Shown: positions 1-5,324 of the stretch, piece after piece
Position numbering within the stretch: the first letter of the stretch is position 1
How the letters are laid out: the number at the start of each line of letters is the position of its first letter
Assembly (NCBI GenBank): GCA_023819365.1
Contig: JAMWBP010000064.1
Span: 1 to 5,324 of the forward strand
DNA from: Candidatus Omnitrophota bacterium
Lineage (GTDB): Bacteria > Ratteibacteria > UBA8468 > B48-G9 > JAFGKM01
Reading direction: 5' to 3'
Length of the DNA stretch: 5,324 bases
Made by a program: the position numbers and the translations under genes
Notes under the pieces: model-generated
Seen by the model: the letters and a program-made list of their open reading frames with translations, nothing else
What the model was told of the DNA's origin: nothing
Database searches by the model: none

Positions 1-708
1 GCATTTGGTTCTGTCTATGATGGAAAAATGATAGGGACCATTGGGCATTTTGGTGCTTTCAGTTTCCATGAGGTTAAGAATATTACTTCTCTTGGTGAAG
101 GTGGGATACTTGTAACTAATGAAGAAATAGGGAAAGATTTTTCCAAAGCAAGATTTGTTGGATTTAATATAGCCAATCCAATACCTTTATGGCTTTATGA
201 CGTTATTGCATTGAGATGGCGCGGCGATTATTTTGCTCCTGGTAATCATTCTGCCACAGAAATTCAGGCGGTTGCTCTTATTTCACAGATGAAAAGAGTG
301 AATAAAATTATTGAAAAAAGGAGAAGAGCAGCAGAATATTTAAATGAAAGGTTTAAAGATGTAGGAGGAATTATAACTCCTCCTCTTGATAATAAAAAGA
401 TAAAGTCAACCCATCATTTATATCTGTTTCAGGTTGACCCGGATAAATTGAAAGGGGATATACAGGTAGTTAAGGAAAAAATGGGTCAAAAAGGTATAAC
501 TCAAATACCCCACTTTGCTCCATTATATAGATTTTCAATTATGAAACAGTTAGGGTATGATACAGAAAGGATAAAAGAGACCTGCCCTAATGCAGAAGAG
601 GTATTTTTACACAGGTTTACACATCTACCGTTATACGATTTTAAAAAAGATGACTTGAAATATATGGCTGACTCAATAATTGAGATTATAAAAGGAATGC
701 AAAAATGA
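1..708 (+). CDS. DegT/DnrJ/EryC1/StrS family PLP-dependent aminotransferase, C-terminal part (5' end outside window)
   Basis: The reading frame is open from base 1, so the ATG at 28 is internal: the residues before it (AFGSVYDGK) are the conserved family stretch that precedes the PLP-lysine segment. The visible part begins just before the Schiff-base motif AFSFHEVKNITSLGEGG; its lysine (codon 76-78) is the expected PLP-binding residue. Then come the NHSATEIQA segment (where the family has N-x-x-M-S-E-x-Q-A), an RRRAAEYL helix, and a C-terminal end with HFAPLYR, a CPNAEE motif and RFTHLPLYDF, all typical of fold-type I sugar aminotransferases. About 236 residues are present of the usual 370-430. 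These enzymes move an amino group, usually from glutamate or glutamine, onto a keto-sugar or keto-cyclitol for surface polysaccharide, cofactor or secondary-metabolite synthesis. They act in the cytoplasm. The substrate cannot be deduced from this fragment. The stop overlaps the start of the alanine dehydrogenase gene, so the two are very likely co-transcribed. Confidence 0.92.
   Translation, partial: AFGSVYDGKMIGTIGHFGAFSFHEVKNITSLGEGGILVTNEEIGKDFSKARFVGFNIANPIPLWLYDVIALRWRGDYFAPGNHSATEIQAVALISQMKRVNKIIEKRRRAAEYLNERFKDVGGIITPPLDNKKIKSTHHLYLFQVDPDKLKGDIQVVKEKMGQKGITQIPHFAPLYRFSIMKQLGYDTERIKETCPNAEEVFLHRFTHLPLYDFKKDDLKYMADSIIEIIKGMQK
691..707 (+). promoter_or_regulatory. Ribosome binding site and ATGA start/stop overlap
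   Basis: AAAGGA at 691-696 lies 8 nt before the ATG at 705. The sequence ATGA (705-708) contains both the start of the alanine dehydrogenase and the TGA stop of the aminotransferase. This supports the chosen start and suggests translational coupling of the two genes. Confidence 0.75.
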
Positions 709-1769
709 TCATAGGTATACCAAAAGAAATCAAAGAGGAAGAATATAGAGTAGGAATTTTACCTCGCACAGTTAAAAAACTTGTAGATAAAAAACACAGG
801 GTAATTATTGAGAAAAATGCAGGGATTGGTGCAGGGATTAAAAATGAGGAATATGAAGCAGTTGGTGCTGAAATAGTTAAGGACCATTCTTATATTTTTA
901 AAAATTCAGAATTAATTGTTAAGGTTAAAGAGCCATTATCTTCTGAATATAACTTACTTGAGAAAGGTCAGATATTATTTACATTTTTTCATTTCTCTTC
1001 AGATAAAGAGATGGCAGAAAAACTTATAAGTAAAAAAGTAACCTGCATTGCCTATGAACTTGTTGAAGAAAAAGGTGTCCTTGTGATTTTAAAACCAATG
1101 AGTGAGATTGCTGGAAAGTTGAGTGTTCAACAAGGGATGAAATATCTTGAAAAAGAATATGGTGGAAAAGGGGTTCTTCTTTCAGGGGCAGAAGGAGTAA
1201 AAAGTGGTAGAGTTGTCATTCTGGGAGGAGGCACTGTTGGTTATAATGCAGGTAAAATAGCGGATTCTATTGGGGCAGAGGTTACAATTATTGAAATAAG
1301 TGAAGCAAAAATGAAGTTTCTTAAAAAGATGCTTCCAGGGGTTAATATAATTTATTCAAGTGAAAAAAATATAAAAGCCACTATAAAAAAAGCAGATTTA
1401 ATTATTGGAGCGGTTTTAATCCCCGGAAGAAGACCTCCTGTATTGATAAAAAAAGCAGACCTGGAAATTATGGAGGAAGGAACAGTAATGGTTGATGTCT
1501 CTATAGATGAAGGAGGTGTTTTTGAAACAAGTAGACCCACAACTCATAAACAACCAATTTATAAATACCAAGGAATTATTCATTACTGTGTGCCAAATAT
1601 CCCGGGAGTTGTTCCAAGAACCTCAACTTTTGCTTTGTGTAATATAACAGAGAAATATATTTTACAACTTGCTGACAAAGGAATTAAATCTACGGAAACA
1701 TCTTATGGATTAAAAACAGGTCTTGCAATACTGGAAGGAAAAATTGTCAATCCAAGATTAAAAATATGA
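705..1769 (+). CDS. ald: Alanine dehydrogenase (NAD-dependent, AlaDH/PNT family)
   Basis: The 354-residue protein is close to the family's usual 360-370. It should catalyse the reversible reaction L-alanine + NAD+ + H2O to pyruvate + NH4+ + NADH in the cytoplasm. The N-terminal catalytic domain starts with GIPKEIKEEEYR. R15, K75 (in KVKEP) and H96 (in FTFFHF) match the substrate-binding Arg/Lys and catalytic His of characterised enzymes. PMSEIAG (131-137) leads into the Rossmann domain, with GGGTVG at 174-179 and an acidic residue (E197) ending the second strand, as expected for NAD rather than NADP. The catalytic Asp is D268 in VDVSIDEGG; HYCVPNIPGVVPRTST (293-308) is the family signature, with N298 conserved. 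Several normally strict positions differ: SGAEGV for GGVPGV, VDVSIDEGG for VDVAIDQGG, VPNIPGVV for VANMPGAV. It is therefore a divergent member, but all key residues are present. It overlaps the upstream aminotransferase by 4 bp, and may supply or recycle alanine or ammonia for that enzyme (inference). Confidence 0.9.
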   Translation: MIIGIPKEIKEEEYRVGILPRTVKKLVDKKHRVIIEKNAGIGAGIKNEEYEAVGAEIVKDHSYIFKNSELIVKVKEPLSSEYNLLEKGQILFTFFHFSSDKEMAEKLISKKVTCIAYELVEEKGVLVILKPMSEIAGKLSVQQGMKYLEKEYGGKGVLLSGAEGVKSGRVVILGGGTVGYNAGKIADSIGAEVTIIEISEAKMKFLKKMLPGVNIIYSSEKNIKATIKKADLIIGAVLIPGRRPPVLIKKADLEIMEEGTVMVDVSIDEGGVFETSRPTTHKQPIYKYQGIIHYCVPNIPGVVPRTSTFALCNITEKYILQLADKGIKSTETSYGLKTGLAILEGKIVNPRLKI

Positions 1770-1821
1770 AGAACATGGTTAGAAAAGTCCGCCATTAATT
1801 CCACTGTGGCAATAATATTAA
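1770..1821. other. Short convergent intergenic gap, no clear terminator
   Basis: These 52 bp separate the 3' ends of the alanine dehydrogenase (+) and glutamine synthetase (-) genes. Only weak dyads are seen: CCACTGTGG at 1801-1809 and GCCA/TGGC arms at 1791-1794 and 1807-1810. No strong GC-rich stem with a T-run is present, so termination here is either factor-dependent or occurs inside the opposite gene. Confidence 0.4.
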
Positions 1822-3156
1822 TTAAAGAATAGGTAAGTATGTCTTTATCTCATACTCATGGACCCGTTTTCTATATTCATCCCACTCTATCTTCTTTGCT
1901 GCTATAAGATTGGTAAATATATGCTCACCCAATGTTTCCTTCAATAGTTTGCTTGCCTCTGCTACCTCTATCGCCTCTATCAAACTACCGGGTAAACAAT
2001 CCACCCCTAACTGCTTCATCTCATCTTCTGTTAAATGATACACATCCCTTTCCAGTGGTTCACACAATGGATACTTCTCTTCAATCCCTTTCATACCTGC
2101 TGCTACCATACAAGCAAAAGCAAGATATGGATTACAGGCAGGGTCTGGTGAACGAAACTCTATCCTTGTGGATTTCTCTTTACCCGGCTGATACATCGGC
2201 ACCCTTATCAGCGCACTCCTGTTCCTCCTTGCCCAGCAAATATATACAGGCGCTTCATAACCCACCACAAGACGCTTGTAAGAGTTTACCCACTGATTAC
2301 ACACAAGCGTTATCTCCCTTGCATGTCTCATTATCCCCGCTATATAATGCTTTGCTTCAGGTGAAAGATGGTATGTGTCCTTGCTGTCAAAAAAGATATT
2401 TCTCTCTCCCCTGAAAAGTGATTGATGTGTATGCATACCAGAACCATTTACCCCGTATATCGGCTTGGGCATAAATGTCGCATATACACCCTTTAACTGC
2501 GCTATCTCCTTTACTACCATACGATATACCATCACTATATCTGCCATCGTCAATCCATCTTTATATCTAAGGTCTATCTCATGCTGGCTTGGTGCTACCT
2601 CATGATGTGAATACTCCACATCTATACCCATCTGCTCAAGTGTAAGTATTACCTCCCTCCTTACCTCATTGCCCGCATCTAATGTCGTGATATCAAAATA
2701 TCCACCTTCATCCAATATCTCTGTGCTTCTCTCATCCTTGAATATGAAAAACTCTAACTCAGGACCTACATAAAAGGTGTATCCCACCTTACCTATCTTC
2801 TCTAATTGCTTCTTCAATATATATCTGCTGTCTCCTTCATATGGTGTCCTGTCAGGATTTAAAATATCACATATCATACCTGCTACTGCTTTTTCTCTCG
2901 GCCGATAAGGTAGTATCATAAAGGTTGTTGGGTCCGGCATTGCCACCATATCTGACTCGTCTATCCTTGCAAAACCCTTTATGGATGAACCATCAAATCC
3001 CATACCATCTTCAAGCGCATGCTTCAACTCCTCTGTCGTTATCGTAAATCCCTTCATCTGTCCTGTAATATCTGCAAACCATAACCGAATAAACTTTACA
3101 TCCTTCTCCTTTACCTCTCTTAATACATCTTCCTTCGTTATATTTCTGTCGTTCAT
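1822..3156 (-). CDS. glnA: Type I (GSI-alpha) glutamine synthetase
   Basis: The 444-residue protein makes glutamine from glutamate, ammonia and ATP and should form the cytoplasmic dodecamer of GSI. The N-terminal beta-grasp domain carries the DGSSIKGF loop at 55-62, whose Asp (D55) activates ammonia in the neighbouring subunit. The catalytic domain shows GPELEFF (131-137, metal-binding glutamates), SHHEVAPSQHEID (183-195), NGSGMHTHQS (237-246), NSYKRLVVGYEAP (291-303, with flap glutamate E301), NRSALIRVP (312-320) and RIEFRSPDPACNPY (331-344, with R331 and R335). Length equals the Bacillus subtilis enzyme (444) and is shorter than adenylylated GSI-beta enzymes (about 470), so regulation by GlnE is unlikely. 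R64 in GFARIDESDM lines up with Bacillus R62, a residue tied to glutamine feedback inhibition. The ATG is preceded by a strong Shine-Dalgarno sequence. Codon choice is unusual against the neighbouring alanine dehydrogenase (AAG and GAG favoured). The gene lies 291 bp downstream of glgB on the same strand, probably with its own promoter. Confidence 0.98.
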   Translation of the reverse strand: MNDRNITKEDVLREVKEKDVKFIRLWFADITGQMKGFTITTEELKHALEDGMGFDGSSIKGFARIDESDMVAMPDPTTFMILPYRPREKAVAGMICDILNPDRTPYEGDSRYILKKQLEKIGKVGYTFYVGPELEFFIFKDERSTEILDEGGYFDITTLDAGNEVRREVILTLEQMGIDVEYSHHEVAPSQHEIDLRYKDGLTMADIVMVYRMVVKEIAQLKGVYATFMPKPIYGVNGSGMHTHQSLFRGERNIFFDSKDTYHLSPEAKHYIAGIMRHAREITLVCNQWVNSYKRLVVGYEAPVYICWARRNRSALIRVPMYQPGKEKSTRIEFRSPDPACNPYLAFACMVAAGMKGIEEKYPLCEPLERDVYHLTEDEMKQLGVDCLPGSLIEAIEVAEASKLLKETLGEHIFTNLIAAKKIEWDEYRKRVHEYEIKTYLPIL

Positions 3157-3160
3157 TTCT

Positions 3161-3170
3161 CTCCCCTTTT
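3161..3170 (-). promoter_or_regulatory. glnA ribosome binding site
   Basis: Read on the minus strand this is AAAAGGGGAG, with the GGGG core 6 nt before the ATG at 3156-3154. It is a strong Shine-Dalgarno match and fixes the glnA start. Confidence 0.75.
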
Positions 3171-3180
3171 TACAGTTCTT

Positions 3181-3189
3181 ATTTTATCA
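3181..3189 (-). promoter_or_regulatory. Candidate extended -10 element for glnA
   Basis: On the minus strand the bases read TGATAAAAT: an extended -10 (TGn) followed by TAAAAT, five of six matches to TATAAT. There is no good -35 at 17 bp (only TTTTTG). Transcription would begin near 3174, giving a leader of about 18 nt that includes the ribosome binding site. AT-rich DNA gives such matches by chance, so this is tentative. Another weak -10 (TATTAT) lies at 3215-3220 on the minus strand. Confidence 0.3.
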
Positions 3190-3220
3190 TCAAATCCTGT
3201 CTACAAAAAGTTTCATAATA

Positions 3221-3240
3221 CAAACTTTTGCAAAAGTTTG
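3221..3240. repeat. Perfect 20-bp palindrome (possible operator)
   Basis: CAAACTTTTGCAAAAGTTTG equals its own reverse complement with no mismatch and no spacer. Lacking a loop, it suits a dimeric DNA-binding protein better than an RNA hairpin. If transcription of glnA starts near 3174, its centre lies about 56 bp upstream, a common activator position. It could instead be part of a dispersed palindromic repeat. Confidence 0.6.
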
Positions 3241-3243
3241 AGT

Positions 3244-3264
3244 TAAAGGGATTTCATCCCTTTA
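3244..3264. repeat. Hairpin-forming inverted repeat, 9-bp stem and 3-nt loop
   Basis: TAAAGGGAT (3244-3252) and ATCCCTTTA (3256-3264) are perfect complements around TTC. It is compact enough to fold in RNA or single-stranded DNA. No T-run follows it in either direction, so it does not look like a simple terminator. Confidence 0.65.
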
Positions 3265-3266
3265 TA

Positions 3267-3323
3267 CCCCTTAAGGTTTCATCTTCCCTAAATCCCCTCA
3301 CTAATTCTTAAGGGGACTTAAGG
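3267..3323. repeat. CCCCTTAAG/CTTAAGGGG inverted repeat with an additional CTTAAGG
   Basis: The 9-bp arms lie at 3267-3275 and 3307-3315, separated by 31 bp. A further CTTAAGG follows at 3317-3323 and then six T at 3324-3329. Within the loop, TCCCCT (3293-3298) can also pair with AGGGGA (3311-3316), so two foldings compete. The T-run would suit termination of rightward transcription, but no + strand gene leads into it; its role is not clear. Confidence 0.5.
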
Positions 3324-3354
3324 TTTTTTGTTCATTTTTGTATATTACACAAAA

Positions 3355-3449
3355 AACAAAATTTTGCATTTACAAAGAATTTTTTCCATTATTCTTAAGT
3401 TTTCTGTATATTGTTAGTTTGTGCTTTCACCTTCGTGCAAAATTTTGTT
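3355..3449 (-). terminator. Possible glgB terminator: 14-bp inverted repeat with T-run
   Basis: On the minus strand AACAAAATTTTGCA (3449-3436) begins in the glgB stop codon, and its perfect complement TGCAAAATTTTGTT (3368-3355) follows 67 nt later and runs into more T's (TGTTTTTTG). A long stem followed by U's is terminator-like. The stem is AT-rich and the loop long, though, and each arm contains the 10-bp palindrome CAAAATTTTG. The loop holds a smaller dyad, AAGAAT/ATTCTT (3375-3380 and 3391-3396). The assignment is tentative. Confidence 0.35.
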
Positions 3450-5324
3450 ACAATAATGGCTTTAATATTACTGCTCCTAATGGTGGAAGTGTTATATTGA
3501 TAGAAAAAGGTCTGTTGTGTGATGGGATGCTATCTGCCTTTACCATTCCGAAGTTCCCTGTATTACTTCCACCGTAGAATATAGAATCGCTGTTAAATAT
3601 CTCTTGATAACATAGATTTAAAGGCACTCCAATTCTATAGTTGAACCTTGGCACAGGGGTAAAATTGAATACAGCAATAATAAAATTGTCTTTATCAATA
3701 CCTCTTCTTATAAATGATACCACACTGCTTTCATAGTCAGAGAAGTCAAGCCATTCAAAGCCATCAGGTGAGAAGTCAACTTCAAACAAGGGCTTTTCTT
3801 TTTTATACAGCGTATTAATATCAGAGACAAAATTTTTCATTTTTCTGTGTTCTTCTCTCTCAAGTAGATACCAGTCAAGTTCTCTATCATAATTCCACTC
3901 TGATATCTGTCCAAACTCCCCACCCATAAAAAGCAGTTTTTTCCCCGGATGGCAGTACATATAGGTGATTAACAATCGTAAATTGGCAAACTTCTGCCAG
4001 GTATCACCAGGCATCTTTGAAAGAAGTGAGTTTTTACCATAGACAACCTCATCATGAGATAAAGGTAATATAAAATTCTCTGAGAATGCATATAATAAAC
4101 TGAATGTTAAACAGTTATGATGATATTTTCTATATATCGGGTCAAGTGAAAAATAGTAAAGCATGTCATGCATCCATCCCATATTCCATTTAAATCCAAA
4201 TCCAAGTCCTCCGGTATATACAGGTTTACTTACCATAGGCCATGCGGTAGATTCTTCTGCAATAGTAAAACAACGCGGGAATTTACTATAAACAGTTGTA
4301 TTAAGTCGCCTCAAAAAATCAATTGCCTCAAGGTTTTCTCTGCCCCCATATATATTTGGCATCCAATCACCCTCTTTTCTTGAATAATCAAGGTATAGCA
4401 TTGAGGCAACAGCATCAACCCGCAGCCCATCTATACGAAAATTTTCAAGCCAGTTTATAGCACTGTTGATAAGAAAATTACTTACCTCATACCTGCCATA
4501 ATTAAATATAGCACTCTTCCAGTCAGGATGGTCTCTCTTTTGTGGGTAGCAGTGTTCATAAAGATGAGTTCCATCAAAAAAGTAGAGTCCAAAATCATCC
4601 TTTGGAAAATGGGCAGGTGTCCAGTCAATAATAACTCCTATATTGTTTTTATGAAGAAAATCTATGAGAAACCTGAAGTCATCAGGGGTTCCGAACCTGC
4701 TTGTAGGAGCAAAAAAGCCAGTGGTCTGATATCCCCAGGAGGAGTCAAGGGGATGTTCTGTTACCGGTAAAAACTCTACCCAGTTAAACCCTGTTTCTTT
4801 TAAATAAGGGACCAGTATCTCAGCAATTTCGCGATAGTTTAAAAAAAATCCATTACTTCTTCTTTTCCACGAACCCAAATGTATCTCATATATAGCCATT
4901 GGTTTTCTGTATATGTTAGAATGGTTTATTATTTCTGTTTCCCAGATATAATTTGAGTGGTATGTAATAGAGGCATTTGCAGGTCTGATTTCAAAAAAAC
5001 TTCCATAAGGGTCTGACTTTAAAAATATCTCATTATTCTTTGTATGTATTTCAAACTTATAGTGTGTGAGGTCTTTTACATCAGGTATAAAAATTTCCCA
5101 TATTCCAGAACTACCAAGAGGTTTCATTCTGTGTTTTGTTCCATCCCAGTTATTAAAATCGCCCTTCACACTTACAGCAACAGCATTTGGAGCCCAGACA
5201 GCAAAATAAGTTCCTTTTACTCCATTATGCTCAATTAAATGGGCACCGAGATTTTCATAGGCAGAAAAGTGATTCCCTTCCTTAAAAAGATAAATGTCAA
5301 AATCAGTAAATAGCGAGATTTCAT
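3448..5324 (-). CDS. glgB: 1,4-alpha-glucan (glycogen) branching enzyme, GH13_9 type; 5' end outside window
   Basis: The enzyme cuts an alpha-1,4-glucan chain and reattaches it through an alpha-1,6 bond, making branch points of glycogen in the cytoplasm. The frame stays open from the stop at 3450-3448 to the right edge: 624 full codons, numbered here from GAA at 5322. Residues 1-47 include DFDIYLFKEGNHFSAYENLGAH and VWAPNA, the normal GlgB entry, so the GTG at 5169 is internal. The CBM48 domain follows (GDFNNWDG at 54-61), then YEIHLGSW (145-152) and the GH13 barrel: DWTPAHFPKD (233-242), DGLRVDAV with nucleophile D303, AEEST with the acid/base glutamate at 356 (or 357), and SHDE with D424 as transition-state stabiliser. 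The C-terminal beta domain ends in LPPLGAVILKPLL. Short-form GlgB proteins have about 630-650 residues, so either only a few residues are missing or an extra N1 domain lies beyond the edge. No frameshift or missing catalytic residue is seen. It lies upstream of glnA on the same strand. Confidence 0.97.
   Translation of the reverse strand, partial: EISLFTDFDIYLFKEGNHFSAYENLGAHLIEHNGVKGTYFAVWAPNAVAVSVKGDFNNWDGTKHRMKPLGSSGIWEIFIPDVKDLTHYKFEIHTKNNEIFLKSDPYGSFFEIRPANASITYHSNYIWETEIINHSNIYRKPMAIYEIHLGSWKRRSNGFFLNYREIAEILVPYLKETGFNWVEFLPVTEHPLDSSWGYQTTGFFAPTSRFGTPDDFRFLIDFLHKNNIGVIIDWTPAHFPKDDFGLYFFDGTHLYEHCYPQKRDHPDWKSAIFNYGRYEVSNFLINSAINWLENFRIDGLRVDAVASMLYLDYSRKEGDWMPNIYGGRENLEAIDFLRRLNTTVYSKFPRCFTIAEESTAWPMVSKPVYTGGLGFGFKWNMGWMHDMLYYFSLDPIYRKYHHNCLTFSLLYAFSENFILPLSHDEVVYGKNSLLSKMPGDTWQKFANLRLLITYMYCHPGKKLLFMGGEFGQISEWNYDRELDWYLLEREEHRKMKNFVSDINTLYKKEKPLFEVDFSPDGFEWLDFSDYESSVVSFIRRGIDKDNFIIAVFNFTPVPRFNYRIGVPLNLCYQEIFNSDSIFYGGSNTGNFGMVKADSIPSHNRPFSINITLPPLGAVILKPLL

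Larger units (their letters stand above)
3157..3447. other. Structured glgB-glnA intergenic region
   Basis: This 291-bp AT-rich spacer has no convincing coding frame. From the glgB side to the glnA side it contains the following: a 14-bp inverted repeat with a T-run (3355-3449), a cluster of CTTAAG sites (3270, 3307, 3317, 3394), an inverted repeat CCCCTTAAG/CTTAAGGGG (3267-3315), a 9-bp-stem hairpin (3244-3264), a perfect 20-bp palindrome (3221-3240), a possible extended -10 (3181-3189) and the glnA ribosome binding site. It most likely ends glgB transcription and starts that of glnA. Confidence 0.7.

Noticed and set aside
28..708. An aminotransferase start at the ATG at 28
   Set aside because: Residues encoded before it belong to the family consensus (G-S-x-Y-x-G-K-x-x-G), and a start here would leave out most of the N-terminal half of the PLP fold. 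It is an internal methionine.
1352..1540. Short minus-strand frame inside the alanine dehydrogenase gene
   Set aside because: It is antisense to a well-conserved coding region and has no family resemblance.
1932..2414. Open frame of 160 codons on the + strand
   Set aside because: It lies wholly inside glnA on the opposite strand, is low-complexity (Ser, Leu, Pro-rich) and resembles no family. It is a reverse-strand shadow.
2981..3241. 86-codon frame on the + strand across the glnA 5' end and into the spacer
   Set aside because: It is mostly antisense to glnA, is Ser/Phe/Asn-rich without family features, and ends in the palindrome region.
3157..3330. Glutamine (glnA-type) riboswitch upstream of glnA
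   Set aside because: I could not find the three-stem arrangement or conserved loop bases of that motif; the dyads here are simple palindromes. A covariance-model search would decide.
3157..3330. Sigma-54 promoter for glnA
   Set aside because: No TGGCAC-N5-TTGCA pair is present on the minus strand. One TTGCA lies within the 20-bp palindrome, but without a matching -24 element.
3338..3577. 79-codon frame on the + strand across the glgB 3' end
   Set aside because: About half of it overlaps the antisense of glgB, there is no Shine-Dalgarno sequence, and the hydrophobic Phe-rich start comes from T-rich intergenic DNA.
3448..5169. A glgB start at the GTG at 5169
   Set aside because: The frame continues upstream to the window edge and encodes recognisable GlgB residues (YLFKEGNHFSAYENLGAH, then VWAPNA), so this GTG is an internal valine codon within the CBM48 domain.
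4168..5238. Small + strand frames opposite glgB (4168-4383, 4528-4770, 5044-5238)
   Set aside because: All are antisense to the conserved glgB frame and encode no recognisable motif.

Overview
The window is AT-rich bacterial DNA (roughly 36-40% G+C by eye) with tightly packed, intact housekeeping and metabolic genes. No phage, transposase, tRNA, rRNA or CRISPR signature was seen. The proteins belong to bacterial families: a DegT-type aminotransferase, alanine dehydrogenase, a 444-residue alpha-type glutamine synthetase and a GH13 glycogen branching enzyme. The glutamine synthetase has a 'QPGKEKSTR' style segment that I associate with thermophilic or deep-branching bacteria and archaea. An uncultivated low-GC lineage is my guess; the sequence alone does not fix the taxon.

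Layout. Two genes run on the + strand from the left edge. The first is the C-terminal two thirds or so of a PLP-dependent DegT/DnrJ/EryC1/StrS aminotransferase (1-708). The second is a complete alanine dehydrogenase (705-1769), joined to the first by an ATGA stop/start overlap. After a 52-bp convergent gap come two genes on the - strand: a complete type I glutamine synthetase, glnA (3156-1822), and upstream of it a nearly complete 1,4-alpha-glucan branching enzyme, glgB (5324-3448, 5' end outside the window). The frame of glgB is open to the right edge, well beyond its internal GTG at 5169.

The 291-bp spacer between glgB and glnA (3157-3447) is the most structured non-coding stretch. It holds a 14-bp inverted repeat that starts at the glgB stop codon and ends in a T-run, four copies of CTTAAG, a 9-bp-stem hairpin, a perfect 20-bp palindrome, and a candidate extended -10 element close to the glnA ribosome binding site. 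It probably combines the end of glgB transcription with the control region of glnA, and part of it may be a dispersed palindromic repeat.

Functionally, three of the four genes handle amino groups: transamination of a probable sugar substrate, pyruvate/alanine interconversion, and ammonia assimilation into glutamine. The fourth makes the branch points of glycogen. glnA has a codon choice (AAG/GAG-rich) very different from the alanine dehydrogenase next to it, most simply read as high-expression codon bias. I found no convincing evidence for a new multi-gene system; the items that merit follow-up are the structured spacer and the aminotransferase/alanine dehydrogenase pairing.
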